A stretch of 18,967 nt of DNA from JAVVRI01 sp036654795 (GTDB lineage Bacteria > Bacteroidota > Bacteroidia > Bacteroidales > Tannerellaceae), in assembly GCA_036654795.1 (NCBI GenBank), contig JAVVRI010000045.1:1-18967 (forward strand), in the 5' to 3' direction. A program made the translations under genes and the position numbers. Positions within the stretch are counted from its first letter, which is position 1, and each line of letters begins with the position of its first letter. This document shows, piece by piece, positions 7,201 to 14,868 of this stretch. The notes beneath the pieces are model-generated. The model saw nothing but the letters and a program-made list of their open reading frames with translations, was not told the origin of the DNA and did not search any database.

Positions 7201-7347
7201 TTACATTCCCAACTCGGCGAGCTTACCCGAAACATGTTGCTGTAGGTGGCTGACAATCGAGTCCGTGGACTGCTGCGAACAGACGGCAGCAGGGAAGGAG
7301 AGGAGAAGTACAGCTCCTAAAACATGCAAATATCGTAGATGTTTCAT
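7201..7347 (-). pseudogene. 48-codon secretory fragment or small secreted peptide
   Basis: A short complete reading frame from ATG at 7347 to TAA at 7201, 35 bases after the nhaA stop on the same strand. The product begins MKHLRYLHVLGAVLLLSFPA and continues AAVCSQQ, a convincing Sec signal peptide with possible cleavage near residues 22-25, followed by only about 24 residues (STDSIVSHLQQHVSGKLAEL) that could form one amphipathic helix. Base use resembles the native genes rather than the AT-rich cassette. The length is abrupt for a secreted protein, so it is more likely the 5' end of a gene truncated when the defence cassette arrived than a mature peptide gene. A genuine small secreted peptide remains possible. 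The stretch from 7084 to 7200 holds only the AT-rich promoter region. Confidence 0.45.
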
Positions 7348-7382
7348 ATCGGATTCATTGTAAATATTGTGCTATTACGTGG

Positions 7383-8738
7383 CTATTGCTGATATGTGGC
7401 AGGCAATACCTTTCTAAGTAGCAAATATCCACAAACACCGGAAATGAAGGAGCCGCTGAATACGCCTAGCTTCGCTTGGTTCAGTAGGTCGGCACCTTGT
7501 GCGATGGATGAATCGAAGGACAAGTTTGCGATGAAGAGTGCTACCGTAAAGCCTACTCCTCCCAACATAGCTACACCTAGTAGATTGCGTTTACTCATCC
7601 CTTTAGGCATGGATACTATCCCCATACGGACGAATAGGTAGGAGAAACTGAATATACCTAGTGTCTTGCCGATGAATAATCCTAATAATACGGCTAACGG
7701 AACGTTGACAAGCGATGCCGGCTGGATGTCTCCAAACGTTACCCCAGCATTCACAAAGGCGAAGAGCGGCAGGATCAGATAGTTTACCAATGGGTTTAGT
7801 TTGTCCGCAATGCTTTGCAGCGGACTGATGGTACGGTTAGCAAGCGAGTGGATGTTGTTGAGTACCTGTATTTGTTTAGGGGTAAGTACGGCTGCCTGTT
7901 GACTATGCTTCACTTCGGCATAGTCCAGTAGTTCCAAGTAGTTACTCATGTCGTCTACAAAAGTGTCCAGTTTAATAATTGGACGTGCCGGGATGGTAAA
8001 GGCTACTAATACGCCGGCTATCGTTGGATGGATACCCGATTCCATAAAGAACATCCAGACTAGAAAGCCGAGGAGATAATAGAATAGGTTGTAGTGTACG
8101 CGCATCTTGTTTCCACCATAAAGTAAAGCAAGAAGTACAACAGAGATAAGCAACGGTTGAATAGCAATTTCACCACTGTAGAAAAGAGCTATAATAATAA
8201 TGCCCCCAATATCATCTACCACGGCTAGTGCTGTCAGGAAGATACGTAAGCTCAGCGGTACCCGTTTGCCTAGCAGTCCCAATACGGCTAGAGCAAAAGC
8301 GATATCGGTAGCCATTGGGATGGCTGACCCTCTTACTTCCGGCAGGTCGCTACAGACCAGAAAATAAATGCCCACCGGCACCAGCATTCCGCCACAGGCG
8401 GCAATGATGGGCAGTAATGCTTTCCGAAACGAACAAAGCTCTCCGATCAATATCTCTTGTTTAATTTCCAGCCCGATAACGAAGAAGAAGACTGCCATCA
8501 GCGCATCGTTCACAAACGATAACATCGACATCGGTTCCCCATGATGGGAAAAGAAGTTGAAGGCTCCTGCCTGTAGATCTATCGGGTGTGATAGAAGCTG
8601 GTGGTAGGAGGATGCCCAAGGCGAATTGGCCAGCAGCATGGCCAGAATAGTCGCCATGAATAATAAAAGACTAGCATTTGGCTTCTGCACAGCGAAGCGA
8701 CGGAGTGGATTCAGGATAACTTTGATCGGATGGCTCAT
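7383..8738 (-). CDS. nhaA: Na+/H+ antiporter NhaA
   Basis: Inner-membrane antiporter that exports Na+ (or Li+) in exchange for protons, for pH and salt homeostasis. The 451 aa are hydrophobic with about 12 segments. Key family residues are visible: ATDIAFAL with Asp145, matching the TM4 region of the Escherichia coli protein, and LAVVDDIGGIIIIALFY with the paired ion-binding Asp175-Asp176. The loop GVLVAFTIPARP and the glycine-rich GVAMLGGVGFTVALFI are also typical. The insertion of about 40 residues around 270-310 (YAEVKHSQQAAVLTPKQIQV) is a longer cytoplasmic loop than in E. coli. It lies 29 bases after the other antiporter and is likely in the same transcript. Confidence 0.96.
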   Translation of the reverse strand: MSHPIKVILNPLRRFAVQKPNASLLLFMATILAMLLANSPWASSYHQLLSHPIDLQAGAFNFFSHHGEPMSMLSFVNDALMAVFFFVIGLEIKQEILIGELCSFRKALLPIIAACGGMLVPVGIYFLVCSDLPEVRGSAIPMATDIAFALAVLGLLGKRVPLSLRIFLTALAVVDDIGGIIIIALFYSGEIAIQPLLISVVLLALLYGGNKMRVHYNLFYYLLGFLVWMFFMESGIHPTIAGVLVAFTIPARPIIKLDTFVDDMSNYLELLDYAEVKHSQQAAVLTPKQIQVLNNIHSLANRTISPLQSIADKLNPLVNYLILPLFAFVNAGVTFGDIQPASLVNVPLAVLLGLFIGKTLGIFSFSYLFVRMGIVSMPKGMSKRNLLGVAMLGGVGFTVALFIANLSFDSSIAQGADLLNQAKLGVFSGSFISGVCGYLLLRKVLPATYQQ

Positions 8739-8767
8739 ATTATTGAAACATTGGTGTTTTTTTCAGT

Positions 8768-9976
8768 TTATTCTTTTTTACTGACGCTGCTTGCCAACTC
8801 TTGCTTGTAGGCACTGCGCGTCAATTTTTCTACCCAGACGACAAAGATACCAGTTAAAATTAAATTAAACACAATAGTTAGTACAGAAATCATCAACGCG
8901 GGGCCTCCTAAATTATAGCCTAGAGCAATAAAGATGATTCCGGCACCTACTTCGCCGCGAGTAAACATGCCGATGGAGAGTGCCAGGCGTTCGCGTTTGA
9001 GCCTTTCTCGGTAGAAGAACAACGGAAAGAGCTTCCCTATATTTGATAAAAATGAAATCATCACCACATGGAAAGCGATCATCTGCCACGGCATCATCGG
9101 TTGTGCCCCCGTAATTGTGGTTGCGCCAGCGGCCAATTGCTCAAAGTCCACACCGAAGAATACCGGCATGCTGACACCTACCAGAAACATGAAAAGAAAC
9201 GATATGCCAGTCGAGACGTGCTCTTCCGTCTTTGTGTCGATATGCTTATGCTTCATGATCATTCCCAAAATAAAGGCCGGCAGGAGCACCTCGATATGTA
9301 TACTGCCTGATTCGCCGTATAGATGCTTTGAGCCCATATAGATTAGTTGGGTGATGCCGAAGGTGATAATAGCATAGAAAAGGATTGCTTTCCAGTCTTG
9401 GCGCAGGTTGTATGCCGCCATCTTCTTCCATCCGATCCATAGCAGGACGCCAACGATCAGTACAATGATACCCAATTGCCAGCGTAGTCCGATCATCATA
9501 ATCTGAAGAGGAATCATTAGCAGGATGGTGTCTAAATCGTCGAAGATGGCTAGCACCTGTACCTTCTTATAGACCCACGAAGCCTTCAGCCCGGCAGCAG
9601 CCAACATTGTAAAGAGGATACCGGCAGAAGTGGGAGCGGCAAACCGACTTAGGAGCAGATTCTCTTTCCATGCTTCGGCGCTGCCCCAATAGGTTTCGGG
9701 TAATAATACGAAAACGAAATAAAAGGCGACAAATATCCAGGGAAATGCAGCCGTAGCCATAGCAATAAAGTAATCCTTGGTATATGATTTCCAGTGAGAT
9801 TTATCTACTTCAAACTCCCTCCCTACATTAATCATGATAAAGGCTAGACAGACAAATAGTAAGGTGTTAGAAACGGTTTTGACTGTGGCGTAGCTACCAC
9901 CTACTAGTTCCGGTAGGATTTGTGATACGACCAGACCCAATACTAAGAAGAAAGAAAATAAAAGAATTTTTTTCAT
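8768..9976 (-). CDS. Cation:proton antiporter (CPA-type)
   Basis: Inner-membrane monovalent cation/proton antiporter, distinct from NhaA. The 402-aa product has 10-12 hydrophobic segments. An FDDLDT motif puts Asp147-Asp148 in the middle of the membrane core, the position of the ion-binding pair in the CPA superfamily. A RFAAPTSAGILF segment near 112-124 and GEVGAGIIFIALGYNLGG near the end are like those of Na+/H+ exchangers. The reading frame opens to a TTG at 9979, but the adjacent ATG at 9976 (MKKILLFSFF) is the better start. It is the first gene of the operon with nhaA and is preceded by a structured leader. The exact ion (Na+ or K+) cannot be fixed from sequence. Confidence 0.85.
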   Translation of the reverse strand: MKKILLFSFFLVLGLVVSQILPELVGGSYATVKTVSNTLLFVCLAFIMINVGREFEVDKSHWKSYTKDYFIAMATAAFPWIFVAFYFVFVLLPETYWGSAEAWKENLLLSRFAAPTSAGILFTMLAAAGLKASWVYKKVQVLAIFDDLDTILLMIPLQIMMIGLRWQLGIIVLIVGVLLWIGWKKMAAYNLRQDWKAILFYAIITFGITQLIYMGSKHLYGESGSIHIEVLLPAFILGMIMKHKHIDTKTEEHVSTGISFLFMFLVGVSMPVFFGVDFEQLAAGATTITGAQPMMPWQMIAFHVVMISFLSNIGKLFPLFFYRERLKRERLALSIGMFTRGEVGAGIIFIALGYNLGGPALMISVLTIVFNLILTGIFVVWVEKLTRSAYKQELASSVSKKE

Positions 9977-10019
9977 CAACTAATTGTTTATATATTAAAA
10001 TGTATTAACCTATATTATC

Positions 10020-10068
10020 TCATGCGGAAAGTGACGCATGAAGGCATAGAGGCGATTTGTCTCTGTGC
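10020..10068 (-). promoter_or_regulatory. Structured 5' leader of the antiporter operon
   Basis: Two hairpins sit between the promoter and the start codon. One pairs 10044-10051 with 10061-10068 (GCACAGAG with CTCTATGC on the RNA strand, 8 bp including one G-U, 9-nt loop). The next pairs 10020-10026 with 10035-10041 (TCATGCG/CGCATGA, 7 bp, 8-nt loop). Neither has a U tract, so they are not simple terminators. They may be an RNA regulatory element or a stability feature; no known riboswitch class is recognised. Confidence 0.45.
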
Positions 10069-10103
10069 TCTATATGGAACATATATATTCCGAGAAGAGT
10101 TTA

Positions 10104-10133
10104 CAAAAGTACAAAAAAACGCCGAGATGCAAA
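10104..10133 (-). promoter_or_regulatory. Promoter of the antiporter operon
   Basis: On the minus strand TACTTTTG (10104-10111) fits the Bacteroides -7 consensus TAnnTTTG exactly, and TTTG at 10130-10133 is a full -33 element with an 18-base spacer. The expected start of transcription, near 10097, leaves a leader of roughly 120 bases. The promoter overlaps the terminator of the upstream operon. Confidence 0.7.
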
Positions 10134-10147
10134 ATAGCTATCCCGGC
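10112..10147 (-). terminator. Intrinsic terminator of the uvrA/yigZ operon
   Basis: Read on the minus strand, GCCGGGAT (10140-10147) pairs with ATCTCGGC (10121-10128), 8 bp with one G-U, around an 11-nt loop, and is followed at once by GTTTTTTTG. This is a classic Rho-independent shape, 53 bases after the YigZ stop. Confidence 0.75.
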
Positions 10148-10200
10148 TCATTGTATATTATTAATTAAAATGGAAACGACCGAATAGCTCCAGTTGTTAG

Positions 10201-10806
10201 TTATTGTTGCTGTTTTATGACTGCAGTTTCTACTTTGAGTAGTCTTGCTTTTAGGCGGGTGGCTTCGCTTTGGCGGATGCGAAGGGTCATCTCGCAATCC
10301 ATGTCGAAGGTTTGGGAGAGCACGGCGGGATTGTCTTCCTTGACGATCCGCATGATTCCGTTTAGGTAGGGATATTCGAAGGTGACGGTGATTTCTTCAT
10401 CAACCGTACGTTCCTCTATTTCTGCGGCGGCTATTGCTTCGGCAGCCGCTGTGCGATAGGCTACGATCAACCCACTAGTGCCTAGCTCGATACCACCGAA
10501 GTAGCGGATTACGATAATTAGAATATCCGTCAGTTCGTTGGAGTTGATCTGTCCCAGAATGGGTTTACCGGCGGTAGATGAAGGCTCTCCATCGTCGTTC
10601 GAACGGAATATCGTTCGGTCTGCTCCTAGCATATAAGCCCAACAGACGTGCCGAGCATCGTAATATTGCTTACGATAGCGATCTAATTGTTCCTTCGCCT
10701 CTTCTACAGTCTGTATAGGGATTGCGTAGGAGATGAAACGGCTGCGTTTCTCCGTATAGTATCCTTCGGCCGGCTGGCAGATAGTCTTGTAACAGTCGTT
10801 TTCCAT
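10201..10806 (-). CDS. yigZ: YigZ/IMPACT family protein
   Basis: Cytoplasmic protein of the widespread YigZ family, related to the eukaryotic translation regulator IMPACT; the bacterial role is not settled. The 201 aa have the usual two parts: an N-terminal UPF0029 domain (about 1-120) with the family motif DGEPSSTAGKPIL near residues 72-84 and the segment RYFGGIELGTSGLIVAY near 103-119, then a C-terminal ferredoxin-like DUF1949-type domain (about 138-196). Length is normal for the family. It starts three bases after the stop of the 72-aa gene and is the last gene before the terminator, so it is translated from the uvrA operon. Confidence 0.92.
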   Translation of the reverse strand: MENDCYKTICQPAEGYYTEKRSRFISYAIPIQTVEEAKEQLDRYRKQYYDARHVCWAYMLGADRTIFRSNDDGEPSSTAGKPILGQINSNELTDILIIVIRYFGGIELGTSGLIVAYRTAAAEAIAAAEIEERTVDEEITVTFEYPYLNGIMRIVKEDNPAVLSQTFDMDCEMTLRIRQSEATRLKARLLKVETAVIKQQQ

Positions 10807-10809
10807 GCG

Positions 10810-11028
10810 TCAGTCGGGTATATGCGTTTGTTGTTCCGCACGGTAGGCACGAAAGTCTTTCATTATCTCTTCAATTTCCTCTATAAAGTAGGGATCTTTT
10901 ACTTCTCCCTTTACCGCGTCGAAGTAGGCTTCGATGGCAGTCAATGCGCAAATATCCTGTCCGCGCAGCAGGAAGTAGGGTTCTTCCTTCTCAATACATT
11001 GTTTGATCATTGCAATCGGATTTTTCAT
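10810..11028 (-). CDS. Small conserved-looking protein between uvrA and yigZ
   Basis: A 72-aa acidic, soluble protein of unknown function: no signal peptide and no membrane segment. The ATG at 11028 overlaps the UvrA stop as ATGA, which implies translational coupling and fixes the start; longer upstream readings run inside uvrA and are rejected. The sequence (PYFLLRGQDICALTAIEAYF, then EEIEEIMKDFRAY) suggests two or three helices. No family is recognised with confidence. Tight packing between uvrA and yigZ argues that it is real and expressed with them, but gives no firm clue to its task. Confidence 0.8.
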   Translation of the reverse strand: MKNPIAMIKQCIEKEEPYFLLRGQDICALTAIEAYFDAVKGEVKDPYFIEEIEEIMKDFRAYRAEQQTHIPD

Positions 11029-13892
11029 TTTTTCTGTTTTAACTCTTCCTTGAGGAAGGGGGTGGTGTAACTGAGTGTTTTGCTTTTTATCATCTGTTCC
11101 GGTGTTCCGGTAAAGAGTACTTGTCCGCCGCGGCGTCCTCCTTCGGGCCCCATGTCGATCAGGTAGTCGGCACATTTGATTACGTCCAGATTATGTTCTA
11201 TCACGATGATGGTGTTACCCTTGTCTACCAACTTGTTTAGTACGCCCATTAGCACACGGATGTCTTCGAAGTGAAGTCCTGTGGTTGGCTCGTCTAGTAC
11301 GTAGAGCGTTTGGCCGGTGTCTCGTTTGGCTAGCTCTGTGGCTAGTTTTACGCGCTGGCTTTCTCCACCGGAAAGGGTGGTAGAGGGTTGTCCTAACTTG
11401 ATGTATCCTAACCCCACATCCTGCAACACTTTAACTTTGGCTAGGATGTTGGGTATCTTTTCAAAGAACTCTACAGCCATATTGATCGTCATATCCAGAA
11501 TGTCTGCAATAGACTTGCCGCGGTAGCGCACTTCGAGTGTTTCGCGATTGTAACGTTTGCCATGACATTCTTCGCAAGGCACTAATACGTCGGGCAGGAA
11601 GTTCATTTCAATTGTCTTATATCCGTTTCCCTTGCAGGTTTCGCACCGTCCGGCGCTTACGTTGAACGAGAAGCGTCCCGGCTTATAGCCACGTACCTTC
11701 GATTCCGGCAGCTCTACAAACAAGTTGCGTATATCTGAAAAGATACTGGTGTAGGTGGCCGGGTTGCTACGTGGCGAACGCCCGATAGGTGATTGGTCTA
11801 CATTTACAATTTTATCTACATTGTCTATTCCCTCTATCGACTGATAGGGCAGGGGTTCTTCCAGCGAGCGGTAGAAGTGCTGGCTGAGGATGGGTTGCAG
11901 GGTGCGGTTGATCAGTGTGGACTTACCACTACCCGATACACCTGTTACGCAAATAAGTAATCCGAGAGGGAATTTGACCTCTACGTTTTGCAGGTTGTTG
12001 CCGCTGGCACCTTTAATGCTGATGAAGTTACCATTTCCTTGTCGGCGAGTGGCGGGCACGGCTATCTCTGTCTGCCCGTTTAGGTAGGCACTGGTCAAGG
12101 TGTCTGCTTTCAACATCTCTTCCGGTGTCCCGGCAAATACAACTTCACCGCCCAGTCGTCCGGCTTTAGGTCCCATGTCTACTACGTAGTCTGCATTGAG
12201 CATCATGTCTTTGTCGTGTTCCACAACGATTACAGAGTTACCTGTATCGCGCAGTTGTTTCAGCGAGTTGATTAGCCGAACGTTGTCGCGCTGATGCAAA
12301 CCGATGCTGGGTTCATCCAATATGTAGAGCACATTTACTAGTTGGCTGCCGATCTGGGTAGCCAGACGGATACGTTGGCTTTCTCCTCCTGAAAGGCTTG
12401 CGGATGCTCGGCCGAGCGATAAGTAATCCAATCCTACATCCAGCAGAAATTTCAATCTTGAGCGTATCTCTTTGAGTATTTCGGTGGCTATTTGTAGTTG
12501 TTTTGGGTCGAGCCGTGCTTCCAGTCCATCCAACCAAATGGATAGTTCGGAGATGTCCATCTGTGATAGTTCGGAGATGTTTTTTCCGTCAATACGATAA
12601 TGGAGTGCCTCTTTGTTTAGCCGTTGACCGCCGCATTCGGGACAGACCGCCATACGTATAAATTGTCCAGCCCACTTCTGAGCGGAAGCGGAGGCGTCGA
12701 CTTCTTGTTGCATCAAGATGTATTTAGCTACCCCTTCGAATGATAGGGTATGATTCACGGTGCCTAGAGAATCGTTTTTGATGAGTATCCGTCCATCCGA
12801 TCCGTTCATGATCTCATCAATAGCTTCTTCGGGTAGTTCTTGGATGGGAGTTTTTATCGTGACGCCATACTTTTCGCATAGGGCTTCTATTTGCCAGAAT
12901 ATAAGTGCGTTTTTATACTTTCCTAAAGCTACTATCCCTCCGTTATATATACTTAGTGCAGGGTTGGGCACAATCTTCTCCATGTCCAACTGGTTGATTT
13001 CGCCCAGTCCTTTACATTTCGGACAGGCACCGTGTGGAGAGTTGAACGAGAAGTTATGGGGTGCTGGTTCGCTGTAGGAAAGGCCTGTGACGGGGCACAT
13101 CAGTCGACGGCTGTAGTGGCGTGCTTCGTTTGTTTCGGCATCTAACAACATTACCAGACCGTCACCCTGCTTCATGGCGATACGCAAGCTGTCCTTTAGG
13201 CGCCGTTCGTCGTTGTCCGATACCATCAATTTGTCTATAACGACTTCGATACTGTGCATTTTGTATCGATCCAGCTTCATGCCGTGGAAGATCTCTTTCA
13301 GCTCACCGTCTATGCGCACATTAATATATCCTTTTTTTCGTATCTGTTCGAACAGTTCCTTATAGTGCCCTTTGCGGTTACGCACCAAGGGGGCTAGCAG
13401 ATAGGTCTTTTTGCCATGATATTGCTCCAGGATCAAGTTAAGTACTTGCTCTTCTGTATATTTCACCATCTTTTCGCCACTCAGGTAGGAGTAAGCTTCG
13501 CCGGCACGGGCATAGAGCAGGCGAAAGAAGTCATATATCTCTGTGGTTGTTCCTACGGTGGAGCGTGGATTCTTGTTCGTTGTTTTTTGTTCGATGGAGA
13601 TTACGGGGCTGAGGCCAGTTATCTTGTCCACATCCGGACGTTCCATATTTCCCAAAAAGTTACGTGCGTAGGCGGAAAAGGTTTCCACGTAGCGCCGTTG
13701 CCCCTCGGCAAAAATGGTGTCGAAGGCTAAGGATGATTTGCCGCTTCCACTCATTCCGGTAATTACCGTGAGCTTGTTGCGGGGAATCTCCACATCTATG
13801 TTTTTTAGGTTGTGTACGCGTGCACCCAATATGGAGATGCGTCCACCTTCTAATGCTTTATTATTTGTTTTTTGTTCGTCGTTGCTCATCAT
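11025..13892 (-). CDS. uvrA: Excinuclease ABC subunit UvrA
   Basis: DNA damage sensor of nucleotide excision repair; as a dimer it finds bulky lesions and loads UvrB. The 955 aa match the family. First ABC half: Walker A GMSGSGKS at 46-53, signature LSGGESQR at 500-507, Walker B LYILDEPS near 522-529. Second half: Walker A GVSGSGKS at 651-658, then a second LSGGESQR and LYVLDEPT. The second-half zinc finger is complete (Cys750, 753, 773, 776). The insertion-domain finger has CPVT at 266-269 before CPKC at 290-293, so one cysteine is missing. CPEC at 417-420 is a further pair. ATG ATG at 13892/13889 gives two possible starts. The gene follows the transglycosylase by seven bases. Confidence 0.97.
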   Translation of the reverse strand: MMSNDEQKTNNKALEGGRISILGARVHNLKNIDVEIPRNKLTVITGMSGSGKSSLAFDTIFAEGQRRYVETFSAYARNFLGNMERPDVDKITGLSPVISIEQKTTNKNPRSTVGTTTEIYDFFRLLYARAGEAYSYLSGEKMVKYTEEQVLNLILEQYHGKKTYLLAPLVRNRKGHYKELFEQIRKKGYINVRIDGELKEIFHGMKLDRYKMHSIEVVIDKLMVSDNDERRLKDSLRIAMKQGDGLVMLLDAETNEARHYSRRLMCPVTGLSYSEPAPHNFSFNSPHGACPKCKGLGEINQLDMEKIVPNPALSIYNGGIVALGKYKNALIFWQIEALCEKYGVTIKTPIQELPEEAIDEIMNGSDGRILIKNDSLGTVNHTLSFEGVAKYILMQQEVDASASAQKWAGQFIRMAVCPECGGQRLNKEALHYRIDGKNISELSQMDISELSIWLDGLEARLDPKQLQIATEILKEIRSRLKFLLDVGLDYLSLGRASASLSGGESQRIRLATQIGSQLVNVLYILDEPSIGLHQRDNVRLINSLKQLRDTGNSVIVVEHDKDMMLNADYVVDMGPKAGRLGGEVVFAGTPEEMLKADTLTSAYLNGQTEIAVPATRRQGNGNFISIKGASGNNLQNVEVKFPLGLLICVTGVSGSGKSTLINRTLQPILSQHFYRSLEEPLPYQSIEGIDNVDKIVNVDQSPIGRSPRSNPATYTSIFSDIRNLFVELPESKVRGYKPGRFSFNVSAGRCETCKGNGYKTIEMNFLPDVLVPCEECHGKRYNRETLEVRYRGKSIADILDMTINMAVEFFEKIPNILAKVKVLQDVGLGYIKLGQPSTTLSGGESQRVKLATELAKRDTGQTLYVLDEPTTGLHFEDIRVLMGVLNKLVDKGNTIIVIEHNLDVIKCADYLIDMGPEGGRRGGQVLFTGTPEQMIKSKTLSYTTPFLKEELKQKK

Positions 13893-13899
13893 TCTTTTT

Positions 13900-14868
13900 T
13901 TACTTCACGACCCATGCCGGGTTATGTACCGGGGTGTTGGCCGACTTGTAATACATATCTTTTTCTTTTGGGATACTGATCTTATAGCTTTTACCGTCTG
14001 TCTGCAACTTGCGGTCACGTAGCCATGGATTCATGCGTTTCAAATCGGCGTAGGTAACATTGTTTGCTTTGGCGAAAGCCATAAGGTCGGGTACATCGTT
14101 ATTGACGGTCACCTCCGTACATTCGATTGGTTTGTATAGGTCACGCGCACGAAGCACGTAGCCATACTTGTAAGGATGTTCAAATATCTGCTTGATGGCT
14201 ATGATGCGGTATACATAGCGAGAGGTTTCTTCTGTTAGCCATAGGTCGAGGGAGTTATCCGCTTCCTGTTTCTCCAGTTCTCCAGAGATGCGTCCCATTC
14301 CACCGTTGTAGGAGGAGGCTACGGAGACCCAGTCGCCATATTTATTGTAGGCTGCTTTCATATATCGGCAAGCAGCTTGGGTTGCTTTCTCCACATCGCA
14401 GCGTTCGTCTACAGTCGGAGTGATGGTTAGCCCGTATTGCTTGGCAGTACCTTCCAATAGTTGCCACATGCCTACAGCCTTAGCCGATGAGACAATGCGT
14501 GGCTCCAAATGACTTTCTATAACTGCCAAGTATTTAAAGTCGTCCGGTATCCCGTTCTCTTTTAGTATCGGTTCGATCAGGGGGAAGTATCGGTTTGCCC
14601 GCTTAATGTAGAGCATGGTGTTCGAGTGCAGATAAGTAAAACTGCTCAATTCACGATCGAACCCTTCGTACATGTTGTAGCGGGTCAGGTCTATCGTCTT
14701 TCCGCAAAACGATATTTCGTCTGGTATATCCGGCGAAATAGTCATTGCGGATACGACTGGACGTTCGCTCAGCACCTTTTCCGAATCAATTGAACCGAGA
14801 GTTAAACACGCTGTGAGAACTAAGGCGCCTCCTACCAGAAAACTAATCACACTATTCGACCACTTCAT
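13900..14868 (-). CDS. Lytic transglycosylase lipoprotein (MltD-like)
   Basis: Envelope enzyme that cleaves the glycan strands of peptidoglycan to 1,6-anhydro ends. The 322-aa protein has an N-terminal membrane/lipoprotein signal with a plausible lipobox LTAC (Cys21). The SLT domain spans about residues 95-220: Glu118 in AVIESHLEP is the catalytic acid, followed by SSAKAVGMWQLLEGTAKQYGL and ASSYNGGMGR, the family motifs. A degenerate LysM-like tail lies at about 255-312 (VPDLMAFAKANNVTYADLKR). Its start overlaps the end of the upstream sorting-domain gene by 17 bases, and uvrA follows seven bases later. The MltD assignment rests on the SLT plus LysM-like layout. Confidence 0.88.
   Translation of the reverse strand: MKWSNSVISFLVGGALVLTACLTLGSIDSEKVLSERPVVSAMTISPDIPDEISFCGKTIDLTRYNMYEGFDRELSSFTYLHSNTMLYIKRANRYFPLIEPILKENGIPDDFKYLAVIESHLEPRIVSSAKAVGMWQLLEGTAKQYGLTITPTVDERCDVEKATQAACRYMKAAYNKYGDWVSVASSYNGGMGRISGELEKQEADNSLDLWLTEETSRYVYRIIAIKQIFEHPYKYGYVLRARDLYKPIECTEVTVNNDVPDLMAFAKANNVTYADLKRMNPWLRDRKLQTDGKSYKISIPKEKDMYYKSANTPVHNPAWVVK

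Noticed and set aside
7185..7205. Target-site duplication or att site at the right edge of the defence cassette
   Set aside because: No direct repeat longer than about five bases is shared with the left edge near 5115-5125.
11029..11175. Long form of the 72-aa gene reaching back into uvrA
   Set aside because: The added part is an Arg-rich shadow of the UvrA C-terminus in another frame; the ATGA overlap at 11028 gives the natural start.
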